64,000 nt of DNA from Streptomyces sp. RB17 (GTDB lineage: Bacteria; Actinomycetota; Actinomycetes; Streptomycetales; Streptomycetaceae), in the NCBI RefSeq assembly GCF_009604455.1, contig NZ_WEGL01000001.1, positions 806,001-870,000 on the forward strand. Reading direction: 5' to 3'. The translations under genes and the position numbers were made by a program. Under the pieces are notes generated by a model that made no database searches, had not been told where the DNA came from, and saw only the letters and a program-made list of their open reading frames with translations. Of this stretch, positions 54,659 to 64,000 are shown in pieces. Position 1 is the stretch's first letter. Each line of letters begins with the position of its first letter.

Positions 54659-55330
54659 TCAGTCCAGCACCCGGGCCAGCGCGAAGCCGTCGTAGCCCTT
54701 GCTGCCGACCGTCTGGATGGCGGTGCCGCTCAGCCTCGGATGCGTGGCGATCAGCTCGATCGCGGCGCGTGTGCCCACGACGTCGGGCTCGGTGCTGCCC
54801 GCGTCGACGACCCGGCCGGCGCGCACCACGTTGTCCACGACGATCAGGCTGCCGGTGCGGGTGAGCCGCAGCGCCCACTCCACGTAGTGCGCGTTGTTGG
54901 CCTTGTCGGCGTCGATGAACACCAGGTCGAACGGGGCCGGGTTCTCGTCGGCGAGCTTGGGCAGCGACTCCAGGGCCGGGCCCACCCGCACCTCCGCGAT
55001 CCGGTCCAGGCCGGCCCGGGCGAGGTTCCGGGTGGCCACCTCCGCGTGCCGGGCGCTGTACTCCAGCGACACCAGCCTGCCGTCCTCGGGCAGGGCCCGG
55101 GCCAGCCAGATCGTGCTGTAACCGCCGAGTGTGCCGATCTCCAGGATGTGCCGCGCGCCCTGCACCTGGGCGAGTAGCTGGAGGAACTTGCCCTGCGCCG
55201 CCGTGACGGCGATGTGCGGCAGACCGGCTGCGTCGTTCTCCCGCAGGGCCGCTCGCAGCGCCTCGTCATCCGGGGCGAGCCGGCTGGTGAAGTAGTCGTC
55301 GACGTCGTCCCAGAGCTGGGAGTCGCTCAT
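54659..55330 (-). CDS. Class I O-methyltransferase (CCoAOMT-like)
   Basis: A 223-aa SAM-dependent methyltransferase of the caffeoyl-CoA/catechol type. The SAM loop LEIGTLGGYSTIWLA is followed by SLEYSARHAEVA, and FIDADKANNAHYVEW carries the metal Asp residues; IVVDNVVRAGRV is the other metal ligand region. It methylates a catechol-like hydroxyl; substrate unknown. ATG 55330 with AGCAGGAG upstream. Confidence 0.93.
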   Translation of the reverse strand: MSDSQLWDDVDDYFTSRLAPDDEALRAALRENDAAGLPHIAVTAAQGKFLQLLAQVQGARHILEIGTLGGYSTIWLARALPEDGRLVSLEYSARHAEVATRNLARAGLDRIAEVRVGPALESLPKLADENPAPFDLVFIDADKANNAHYVEWALRLTRTGSLIVVDNVVRAGRVVDAGSTEPDVVGTRAAIELIATHPRLSGTAIQTVGSKGYDGFALARVLD

Positions 55331-55423
55331 GCTCCTGCTGCCTTTCCCGAGTGCCTGCCCTTCCCACGGACATCGTCTCAGCCGACGGGCGCCGACGGGG
55401 TGATCACCGACGGATTCGGCGGC

Positions 55424-55502
55424 CGAAGGGGCGCGGGCCGTATCGATATGCGGCTCCGCCATCGATATGCGGCTCCGTCGCGTGGGCGCGATCAGCCCCC
55501 AC
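55424..55502 (+). repeat. Dispersed repeat, long form, copy 6, with internal duplication
   Basis: CGAAGGGGCGCGGGCCGTAT opens it; ATCGATATGCGGCTCCG is present twice (tandem), and TGGGCGCGATCAGCCCCC closes it. It lies between the O-methyltransferase and MFS genes. Confidence 0.9.
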
Positions 55503-55541
55503 GCACCCGCCCCCGGCACACAACCGGCATCCCTGCGGTGC

Positions 55542-56921
55542 TCAGCTCCGGCCCTCCACCGACGGCGCCGAACCCGGCAGCGGCCGCCCCGCACACTCGG
55601 ACATCCGCCACACGGCGAACCCGCCCACCACGGCCGCGGCCATCATGTAGTACGCGGGCATCATCATGTTCCCCGTCGCCCCGATCAGCGCGGTCACGAC
55701 CAGCGGAGTCGTACCGCCGAACAGGGAAACGGACACGTTGAACCCGATGGACAGGGACCCGTACCGCACCCGCGTCGGGAAGAGAGCGGGCAGCGCGGCC
55801 GGCATGGCCGCCGTGAAGCACACCAGGAGCAGACCCAGCGCGCCCATCCCCAGCCCCACCGCCGGCAGACTGCCCTGGCGGATCAACAGCACGGCGGGGA
55901 TGGACAGGAACAGGAAGCCCGCGCAGCCCGCCGCGATCACCGGACGCCGGCCGACCCGGTCGGTCAGCGCGCCCGCGAACGGCTGGACGATCATCATCAG
56001 TGCCATCACGCCGAGCACGACCAGCAGACCGTGCGTCTCGTCGTACTTCAGCTCACTGGTGAGGTAGCTCGGCATGTACGACAGCAGCATGTAGTCGGTG
56101 ACGTTGAAGACCAGCACCAGCCCCATGCACAGCAGCAGGGCCTTCCACTGGCCCGCGACCATCTCGCGCAGCGGCACCTTCGGCCGGGCGGCCTCCGCCT
56201 TCTCCACCTCCGCCGCGAACGCGGGGGTCTCCTCGAGACGCATCCGCAGATACAGGCCGATGATGCCCATCGGGCCCGCGATCAGGAACGGGACCCGCCA
56301 GCCCCAGGACACCAGGTCGTGCGTGGACAGCAGAGCCGTCATCAGGGTGACCAGACCCGCACCGCCGATGTACCCGGCCAGCGTGCCGAACTCCAGCCAG
56401 CTGCCGAAGAAGCCGCGCTTCTTGTCGGGGGCGTACTCGGCGATGAAGGTCGACGCGCCCGCGTACTCACCACCGGTCGAGAAGCCCTGCACCAGCCGGG
56501 CGGCCAGGAGCAGCAGCGGCGCGCCCACGCCGATCGTCGCGTACGACGGGATCAGGCCGATGGCGAACGTGCCCGCCGCCATCATGATCATCGTGAGGGC
56601 GAGCACCTTCTGGCGGCCCACGCGGTCGCCCAGCGGACCGAAGACCATGCCGCCGAGCGGCCGGACCAGGAAGGCCGCCGCGAAGGCCCCGAAGGTCGAC
56701 AGCAGCTGCGCGGTCGGGTTGCCGGACGGGAAGAAGACCTTGCCCAGTGTGACCGCGATGTAGCTGTAGACACCGAAGTCGAACCACTCCATCGCGTTGC
56801 CGAGCGCGGCCGCCTTCACGGCGCGCTTGACGAGCGCGGGGTCGGTGACGGTGACGTCGCGGGCCTGGGTGGCCCGCCGGGTCTTCGGAAGGGACGGGGA
56901 GACTGCTGCGGCGGTCGCCAA
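55542..56921 (-). CDS. MHS-family MFS importer (ProP/ShiA-like)
   Basis: A 459-aa symporter with 12 helices. The family signature GNAMEWFDFGVYSYIAV is seen at helix 1, then GPLGDRVGRQKVLALTMI, and GFSTGGEYAGASTFIAEY. It is a metabolite/H+ symporter for proline/betaine, citrate or dicarboxylates; substrate is open. The only usable start is TTG 56921, with AAAGG about 13 nt upstream. A palindrome with TGCAGTTA repeats lies further upstream. Confidence 0.92.
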   Translation of the reverse strand: MATAAAVSPSLPKTRRATQARDVTVTDPALVKRAVKAAALGNAMEWFDFGVYSYIAVTLGKVFFPSGNPTAQLLSTFGAFAAAFLVRPLGGMVFGPLGDRVGRQKVLALTMIMMAAGTFAIGLIPSYATIGVGAPLLLLAARLVQGFSTGGEYAGASTFIAEYAPDKKRGFFGSWLEFGTLAGYIGGAGLVTLMTALLSTHDLVSWGWRVPFLIAGPMGIIGLYLRMRLEETPAFAAEVEKAEAARPKVPLREMVAGQWKALLLCMGLVLVFNVTDYMLLSYMPSYLTSELKYDETHGLLVVLGVMALMMIVQPFAGALTDRVGRRPVIAAGCAGFLFLSIPAVLLIRQGSLPAVGLGMGALGLLLVCFTAAMPAALPALFPTRVRYGSLSIGFNVSVSLFGGTTPLVVTALIGATGNMMMPAYYMMAAAVVGGFAVWRMSECAGRPLPGSAPSVEGRS

Positions 56922-57311
56922 AACGGGGCTCGCCTACCTTTCGACGGGGACAGTGACGCGGTCCGTACGGCGACGCTGCCGGGGGACGGGCCGAAAAGCG
57001 ACCATAGGCGGACATCGGCTCCTTACGTCCTGTATGCAGTTAGCTGCATAGTGCAGTTAAACGGTGGATACGCAGGTACGTCTGCCCACTCGCGATCAGG
57101 CATGCCGGTCCCGCGCTGTGATCCTTGTCGCGCCCCGGAGGGGGAACCAGCCCTGCCACGGACTATCGTCATCCGGACAAAAGGAGAACGGACGTCAGGT
57201 GAAGTGCGGGTTTCCTGCGTCCTTCACCGGGGGCCGGGAGCCTCATAGGGTTCTCGGAAGTACCCGGCGTCACCGGTGCCGGGACCTGACGGGGCGGGAG
57301 GCCGACGAGGC
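56922..57311. promoter_or_regulatory. Divergent intergenic region
   Basis: 390 bp between the MHS importer and the GT87-PAP2 gene. It holds the TGCAGTTA palindrome, and a lower-GC patch near 57020-57060. Otherwise nothing was identified. Confidence 0.4.
57034..57059. promoter_or_regulatory. Candidate operator upstream of MHS importer
   Basis: ATGCAGTTAGCTGCAT (57034-57049) is an inverted repeat ATGCAG/CTGCAT. TGCAGTTA occurs at 57035-57042 and again at 57052-57059 as direct repeats 17 bp apart. No regulator gene is adjacent, so the binding protein is unknown. Confidence 0.5.
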
Positions 57312-59345
57312 GTGGCGAACGTGGAGCACAGCGGGCGACCGGCGGACACCTTCGGCGGCGCCCCGGCAGAGGCGCGGTTGCGCGCCGCCCGGCTCGCCCT
57401 GTGGGCGGTGGCCGCGATCCTCGCGATACGGCAGCTGACCGTCGTCCTCACCACGCCGAGCGGCGAGCGGCTGACCGACCTGGAGACCTGGGTCGGCCCC
57501 CACGGCGTCCTGCACGTGAAGGGCTCGCTCTACGACTCCACCCGGTTCACCGGCACCCCCTTCGCCGGCCTGGTCCTCAAGCCCCTCACCCGCTCCGCGC
57601 AGGCCGCCCTCGGCTGGGGCTGGACCTTCGGCACCCTGCTGCTGGTCGTCGCCCTCGGCCTGGTGGCCGCCCGCGCGCTGCCCCAGCCCGTCGGCCGCCG
57701 CACCTCCCTGCTGGCCGCGCCCGTCGCGATCAGCCTGCTCATGCTGTCGCTGCCGGTCCGCAACGCCCTGTGGCTCGGCCAGACCAGCATCATCCCGGTC
57801 CTGCTCGTCCTGCTCGGCTGCTTCGCCGTACGCAGCGAGCGTGAGAGCGGGCTGTGCATAGGCCTGGCCGCCGCTCTGCAGCCGACCATGCTGCTCTTCG
57901 CCCCGCTGCTGTGGTTCACCGGCCGCCGCCGGGCCACCGCCGCCACGGCCGGCACCTTCGCCGCCTGCACCGCGCTCGCCTGGGCGGCGCTGCCGCACGA
58001 CTCGTACACGTACTGGGTGCACCACATGGCCGGGGTGGGCCTCGGTGGCAAGGCCGACGCCCTCGGCAACCAGTCCCTGCACGGCGCCCTGCTCCGCCTG
58101 GGCCTGACCGGCCCGCTGGAGATCGCCCTCTTCCTGGTGCTCGCCGCCGCCGTCGCCGCGCTCGCCCTGCGCCGCGCCGTCCACTACGCCCACGACGGCC
58201 AGCTGCTGCTCGCCGTGGCCGTCACCGGCTGTGCCGTCGTCGCCGTCTCGCCCACCGCCTGGCAGTACCAGCTGCTGTGGGTGCTGCTCGCGATGGTCGG
58301 CCGGGTCGGCAGGCGGGCCTCCGACCGGTACGTCTGGCCGGTCGCGATGATCCTGGTCACCACCCTGCCGGCGAAGATGATGCTGCCGAACATGGCGGTG
58401 ATGTACCCGCTGCGCGACAACCTCGTCCTGCTGGCGGCCCTGGCCGCCGCCACGGCCGTCCCCTTCCTGTCCCGGACCTCCCCCCACTACCAGCGGCCGA
58501 TCCCGGCGCAGTACGCGCCGGCGCTCCCGGCCCGCTTCCGCCGGGTCCCCCTCCTGCCCTTCCTCCGCCGCGTCCTCACCCGCCCGAACCTCCTCCTGGA
58601 ACTGCTGCTCATCCGGGTCGTGTACGCCGCTTACCAGCAGGTACGCCTGGCCGCGACCGGTGGCAGCAACACCGGGGGCCGGGCGACGGCCGAGCAGCAC
58701 GGCCGTCTCGTCCTCGACCTCGAACGGTTCCTGCACATCGACATCGAGCACGGGGTCAACCACGCGGTGGCCACGATCGGCTGGCTGCGGGACTTCTTCG
58801 GCTTCTACTACGAGTCCTTCCACTTCGTGGTCCCGCTGGCGGTCCTCGCCGTCCTCTACTGGCGCCGCCCCGTCGACTACCGCTGGGCCCGCGCCTCCCT
58901 GGGCTTCGCCACCTTCCTCGCCCTGATCGGCTTCTGGCTCTTCCCACTGGCGCCGCCGCGCCTGATGCCGACCCTCGGCATCATCGACACCGTCCACGGC
59001 GTCCAGGACTTCTCCAAGCCGGACTACGGCACCCTGACCGCGGTCACCAACCAGTACGCGGCGATGCCGTCGCTGCACTTCGGCTGGGCCCTGTGGTGCG
59101 GCGTGGTGATCGCGGTGATCGCCCCGAAGTGGTGGATGAAGGCCCTCGGCCTGCTGCACCCCCTCTTCACCGTCTCGGCCATCATCGCCACCGGCAACCA
59201 CTGGGTGCTCGACGCGGTCGGCGGCGCGGCGGTGGTGTCGGCGGGGTTCGGGCTGTCGTACGCGTTCCAGGGCCCGAGGGCGAAGACGGTTACGGCGGCT
59301 ACGGGCGCCCAAGAGGCACAGAAGGTGACCGTCGGCAGCACGTGA
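57312..59345 (+). CDS. GT87 glycosyltransferase - PAP2 phosphatase fusion
   Basis: A 677-aa polytopic membrane protein. The first part (about 20-400) is a DUF2029/GT87-type multi-helix glycosyltransferase with an early acidic loop (RLTDLETWVGP). The second (about 430-660) is a PAP2-type phosphatase with MPSLHFGW and GNHWVLDAVGG, the catalytic His/Asp motifs. GT87 enzymes are mannosyl transferases using polyprenyl-P-sugars; PAP2 could remove the lipid phosphate. GTG 57312 gives MANVEH, with GGGAGG 11 nt upstream. Confidence 0.88.
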   Translation: MANVEHSGRPADTFGGAPAEARLRAARLALWAVAAILAIRQLTVVLTTPSGERLTDLETWVGPHGVLHVKGSLYDSTRFTGTPFAGLVLKPLTRSAQAALGWGWTFGTLLLVVALGLVAARALPQPVGRRTSLLAAPVAISLLMLSLPVRNALWLGQTSIIPVLLVLLGCFAVRSERESGLCIGLAAALQPTMLLFAPLLWFTGRRRATAATAGTFAACTALAWAALPHDSYTYWVHHMAGVGLGGKADALGNQSLHGALLRLGLTGPLEIALFLVLAAAVAALALRRAVHYAHDGQLLLAVAVTGCAVVAVSPTAWQYQLLWVLLAMVGRVGRRASDRYVWPVAMILVTTLPAKMMLPNMAVMYPLRDNLVLLAALAAATAVPFLSRTSPHYQRPIPAQYAPALPARFRRVPLLPFLRRVLTRPNLLLELLLIRVVYAAYQQVRLAATGGSNTGGRATAEQHGRLVLDLERFLHIDIEHGVNHAVATIGWLRDFFGFYYESFHFVVPLAVLAVLYWRRPVDYRWARASLGFATFLALIGFWLFPLAPPRLMPTLGIIDTVHGVQDFSKPDYGTLTAVTNQYAAMPSLHFGWALWCGVVIAVIAPKWWMKALGLLHPLFTVSAIIATGNHWVLDAVGGAAVVSAGFGLSYAFQGPRAKTVTAATGAQEAQKVTVGST

Positions 59346-59476
59346 CCGTCGGGCCGCCCGGTACCGGGGCCTCAGGGCGCTGCCTCGGCGCCGTCAGCTG
59401 CGGCTCCGGCGGTGATTGGAGGCTTTGGGCCAACGGGCGCCAGTAAGGCGGCCACTTTTCCCGGGCGGCCCCGCGG

Positions 59477-59905
59477 TCACGCCTCAGTCAGCCTGGGAGG
59501 AACACCCTCGGCCCCGCACTCGAACCAGACCGTCTTTCCGACGCCGCCGGCCGCTGACACGCCCCACTTGTCGACCACGGCATCGAGCAGGGCCAGGCCC
59601 CGGCCGCTCTCCGAGTCGTGGTCGACTTCGCTTGGCGGAGAGGGGAGTTGCGCGACACCGTCGGTCACCTCGGCGCGTACGCCCGCCGTCAGCCGCGCGA
59701 GCAGTACCGTGCAGCGGCGGTCAGGTACGTGCCGTACGACGTTGGTGACCAGCTCGCTGACGCCCAGCTCGACGGCGAACGTCAGCTCCGTCAGCTGCCA
59801 TTCGTTCAGTAGCGAGCGGACGATACGGCGAATGTGGCGGACCGAGTGTTCTCCGACGGTGAGGTTCATGCGGTACTGGGGAGTGTGGGGAAAGTTGAGT
59901 TTCAC
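59477..59905 (-). CDS. HATPase-domain regulatory protein (anti-sigma-type)
   Basis: A 142-aa protein of the RsbW/SpoIIAB-like ATP-binding family. The N box is ELGVSELVTNVVRHV; the G1/G2 boxes are GRGLALLDAVVDKWG and GGVGKTVWF. GTG 59905 or GTG 59929 can be the start; neither has a good ribosome site. It is divergent from the XRE gene. These ATPases are regular partners of WhiJ-type regulators. Confidence 0.88.
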   Translation of the reverse strand: MKLNFPHTPQYRMNLTVGEHSVRHIRRIVRSLLNEWQLTELTFAVELGVSELVTNVVRHVPDRRCTVLLARLTAGVRAEVTDGVAQLPSPPSEVDHDSESGRGLALLDAVVDKWGVSAAGGVGKTVWFECGAEGVPPRLTEA

Positions 59906-59977
59906 AGGACGAGGCTGACCTCGGATCACTACGCTCGGCTACAGCCTGAACACAACGGGTCCGAGAGGGGACTTGCC

Positions 59978-60785
59978 GTGGTGAACATCAACACCCTCGA
60001 CCCGAGCGCCTCACCGCTCGACTACTACGGCTTCGAGTTGCGTCGCTTCCGGGAGGCGGCGGGGCTCACGCAGAAGCAGCTCGGGGACATCATCAACTAC
60101 ACGGGGTCGATGGTCGGCCAGGTGGAGACGGCACGGAAGCTGCCGACCCTCGACTTCAGCCAGCGGGCGGATGCGGCGCTGTGTACGGGCGGGTTACTGA
60201 CACGGCTCCACCCCCTGGTGATGCGAAGCCAACTCCCGGCGTGGTTTCAGCAGGTGGCGGAGTTGGAGGTGCGGGCGGCGGAGATCTGTACGTTTCAGAT
60301 GGGCATGATCCACGGGCTGTTGCAGACTCCGGAGTACGTGCGTGCGGTGCTCGGCGCGCTGGACGACACCGACCTCGACGACCGCACGGCCGTCCGGCTG
60401 GCACGCCAGCGCATCTTCGAGAAGGGGGAGCCGCCGGTCTTCTGGCCGGTCCTCAGTGAGGCCGCGCTGAAGCAGGAGATCGGCGCACCGGAGATCATGC
60501 GCGGGCAGTTGGCTCACCTGTTGACCTTCGAGAACAACCCGCGGATCAACATCCAGGTGCTGCCGTTTTCGGCGGGGGCGCATGCGGGACTGACAGGCTC
60601 GTTCACCGCCTTCCGCTTCGCTGGCGATCCGACCATCGTTTACACCGAGGGATATGGCAGTGGGCATCCGACCGCGAACCCGGACACTGTCAAGGACTGC
60701 TCGCTCCGATACGATCATCTTCGAGCCGCCGCGCTCTCGATCAAGGACTCGGCGGGGCTGATCCGAGAGGTGATGGAGGACCGCT

Positions 60786-60805
<20 letters not shown>
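59978..60805 (+). CDS. WhiJ-type XRE regulator with DUF5753
   Basis: A 275-aa regulator. The helix-turn-helix at about 18-70 (FELRRFREAAGLTQKQLGDIINYTG) is followed by DUF5753 (about 100-265, with QTPEYVRAVL and LPFSAGAHAGLTGSFT). Such proteins resemble WhiJ, linked to development in Streptomyces. The start is GTG 59978 or the next GTG; GAGAGGGG lies 7 nt upstream. Its last 20 nt overlap the DUF397 gene. Confidence 0.93.
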
Positions 60806-62403
<1,598 letters not shown>

Positions 62404-62406
62404 TCA

Positions 62407-62450
62407 GAACCGACTCGGAACCGACTCGGAACCGACTCGGAACGGAACTC
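62407..62450 (+). repeat. 11-bp tandem repeats upstream of the P450 gene
   Basis: GAACCGACTCG occurs three times without a gap (62407-62417, 62418-62428, 62429-62439), then a degraded GAACGGAACTC. The end is 24 bp before the ATG. Confidence 0.95.
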
Positions 62451-62474
62451 AGAACGGACGACGGGAGCCGACCG

Positions 62475-63710
62475 ATGCACTGTCCCGCGCTGCCCGACGG
62501 GTTCGACTTCACCGACCCCGACCTGCTGCACCACCGTGTGCCCCTCCCGGAGTTCGCCGAGCTGCGCCGCACCGAGCCGGTCCGCTGGATCCCGCAGCCG
62601 CACGGCATCGCGGGCTTCGCCGACGACGGCTACTGGGCCGTGACCCGGCACGCGGACGTCCGGTACGTCTCCACGCACCCGGAACTCTTCTCCTCCACCG
62701 TCAACACCGCGATCATCCGCTTCAACGAGCACATCGAGCGCGACGCGATCGACGTGCAGCGGCTGATCCTGCTCAACATGGATCCTCCGGAACATACGCG
62801 GGTGCGGCAGATCGTGCAGCGCGGCTTCACGCCACGTTCCATCCGCGCCCTGGAGGAGCGACTCCGCGCGCGTGCGCAGGCCATCGTCTCGGCCGCCTGT
62901 GCCCGCTCCGGGCCCTTCGACTTCGTCACCGAGGTCGCCTGCGAACTGCCCCTGCAGGCCATCGCCGAGCTGATCGGCGTGCCGCAGGAGGACCGGTCGA
63001 AGATCTTCGACTGGTCCAACAAGATGATCGCCTACGACGATCCCGAGTACGCCATCACCGAGGAGGTCGGCGCGGAGTCGGCCACCGAGATCATCGCCTA
63101 CGCGATGAACATGGCCGCCGAGCGGAAGAAGTGCCCGGCCCACGACATCGTCACGACGCTCGTCGCGGCGGAGGACGAGGGCAATCTGAACTCGGACGAG
63201 TTCGGCTTCTTCGTGCTGATGCTGGCGGTGGCCGGGAACGAGACCACCCGGAATGCCATCACGCACGGGATGCACGCGTTCCTGACCCATCCCGAGCAGT
63301 GGGAGCTGTTCAAGCGGGAGCGGCCGGCCACGACGGCCGAGGAGATCGTGCGCTGGGCGACCCCGGTCAACGCCTTCCAGCGGACGGCCACCCAGGACAC
63401 GGAGCTGGGCGGGGTCCAGATCAAGAAGGGCGATCGCGTCGGGCTGTTCTACGCCTCCGCCAACCACGACCCCGAGGTCTTCACCGACCCCGACGCCTTC
63501 GACATCACCCGTGACCCCAACCCCCACCTCGGCTTCGGCGGTGGCGGGCCCCACTACTGCCTCGGCAAGTCCCTGGCCGTCCTGGAGATCGACCTGATCT
63601 TCACCGCGATCGCCGACGCGATGCCGGACCTGCGGCCGGCCGACACGCCCCGCCGGCTGCGCTCGGCCTGGATCAACGGCGTCAAGGAACTTCAGGTCAC
63701 CACCGGCTGA
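62475..63710 (+). CDS. Cytochrome P450, CYP125-like (steroid C26/27 hydroxylase type)
   Basis: A 411-aa P450. The oxygen-binding helix is AGNETT (253-258), an ExxR lies in AEEIVRWATPV, and the haem Cys362 is in FGGGGPHYCLGKSLA. The N-terminal PDLLHHRVPLPEFAELRRTEPVRWIPQ matches the CYP125/142 group of cholesterol side-chain hydroxylases. It needs ferredoxin partners elsewhere. GGGAG lies 8 nt upstream. It is divergent from the thiolase. Confidence 0.93.
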   Translation: MHCPALPDGFDFTDPDLLHHRVPLPEFAELRRTEPVRWIPQPHGIAGFADDGYWAVTRHADVRYVSTHPELFSSTVNTAIIRFNEHIERDAIDVQRLILLNMDPPEHTRVRQIVQRGFTPRSIRALEERLRARAQAIVSAACARSGPFDFVTEVACELPLQAIAELIGVPQEDRSKIFDWSNKMIAYDDPEYAITEEVGAESATEIIAYAMNMAAERKKCPAHDIVTTLVAAEDEGNLNSDEFGFFVLMLAVAGNETTRNAITHGMHAFLTHPEQWELFKRERPATTAEEIVRWATPVNAFQRTATQDTELGGVQIKKGDRVGLFYASANHDPEVFTDPDAFDITRDPNPHLGFGGGGPHYCLGKSLAVLEIDLIFTAIADAMPDLRPADTPRRLRSAWINGVKELQVTTG

Positions 63711-63734
63711 CCCGCACGGGTCGGCCCACCCCGA

Positions 63735-63779
63735 GGGAGGCAGGAGCACCCCTACCCCAACGCCCCGTTCCTGCCTCCC
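63735..63779. terminator. Terminator hairpin after the P450 gene
   Basis: GGGAGGCAGGA / TCCTGCCTCCC is an 11-bp perfect stem with a 23-nt loop, between the P450 gene and the convergent DUF1275 gene. Confidence 0.7.
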
Positions 63780-63828
63780 CCGAGGTCGCAGACCTTGTCA
63801 GTGACCTGCGGTCCGAGGGTCGTACGGC

Positions 63829-64000
63829 TCATTCCCTGCCGGATGCCACCACCGCCAGCACTCCCGAGGTGAGGGCCGCGATCAGCAGGGGGATGCCCAG
63901 GCCGTGATGCAGGACCAGCCACGCGCCCAGGAAGGCGCCGGCGAGCATGGCGATCACCGAGGCCGTACGGCGCGGTGAGCGGTGGCCGGTGGCGTCGCCG
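63829..64000 (-). CDS. DUF1275 (YoaK-type) membrane protein, C-terminal part
   Basis: Only the last 57 codons are in the window, ending at TGA 63829-63831 (minus). The peptide PRRTASVIAMLAGAFLGAWL, then hydrophobic ALTSGVLAVVASGRE, matches the last two helices of YoaK/DUF1275. The start is beyond the window. Confidence 0.7.
   Translation of the reverse strand, partial: GDATGHRSPRRTASVIAMLAGAFLGAWLVLHHGLGIPLLIAALTSGVLAVVASGRE

Noticed and set aside
57270..59312. Long antisense frame opposite the GT87-PAP2 gene
   Set aside because: Low-complexity Gly/Arg/Glu/Gln peptide and no supporting context; the plus-strand gene explains the region.

Overview
The window is a high-GC stretch of an actinobacterial chromosome, almost certainly a Streptomyces. 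Genes are dense, codon third positions are mostly G or C, GTG starts are common, and the families are typical of that genus: DUF3145, DUF3052, DUF4429, DUF4383, DUF2277, and WhiJ-type XRE/DUF397/ATPase sets. Most of it reads as conserved chromosomal core with small accessory insertions. I see no CRISPR array, integrase or transposase gene.

Layout. 1-10.3 kb holds the tail of a serine hydrolase, ohr, a MarR/oxidoreductase divergent pair, an EI24 membrane protein, a TetR/GH3 glucosidase pair, a Gln/Pro-rich membrane protein, an aldose epimerase, an SGNH lipoprotein and a DUF3145 protein. 10.3-15.3 kb is the housekeeping type II fatty acid synthase operon fabD-fabH-acpP-fabF with its PucR-type activator fasR. 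15.3-24 kb holds small regulator-effector pairs (pirin, GNAT/serine hydrolase, MerR/aldo-keto reductase, TetR/MFS pump). 24-26.7 kb is aceE, the pyruvate dehydrogenase E1. 27-37.3 kb is the most distinctive block: a peroxiredoxin followed by a tellurium-resistance-type (ter) cluster with three TerD proteins, a TerC-like DUF475 membrane protein, a TerA-like protein, and a biosynthetic arm made of an HpcH/HpaI (citrate-lyase-like) enzyme, a large PRTase-TRSP-StiP-Pelota fusion and a HAD phosphatase.

37.3-47.8 kb has small membrane or zinc-ribbon proteins, a tRNA-Val, a ketopantoate reductase, a DoxX protein behind an iron-box-like site, a Cu/Zn-SOD-like protein, DedA, a secreted HNH nuclease, and a GDT1/TMEM165 transporter behind what looks like a yybP-ykoY manganese riboswitch. 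47.8-57 kb has an MFS pump fused to a winged helix, a WYL regulator, two tandem uncharacterised genes sharing a domain, an FHA-like protein, an O-methyltransferase and an MHS-type MFS importer. 57-64 kb has a GT87-PAP2 fusion, a WhiJ-type regulatory module, and a divergent steroid-type thiolase/CYP125-like P450 pair around a KstR-like palindrome, ending in a cut-off DUF1275 gene.

A dispersed GC-rich repeat runs through the window, with six long and two short copies. Several copies sit at stop codons and two lie inside reading frames, where they encode linker peptides. A separate 146-bp MITE-like element supplies the stop codons of two convergent genes.
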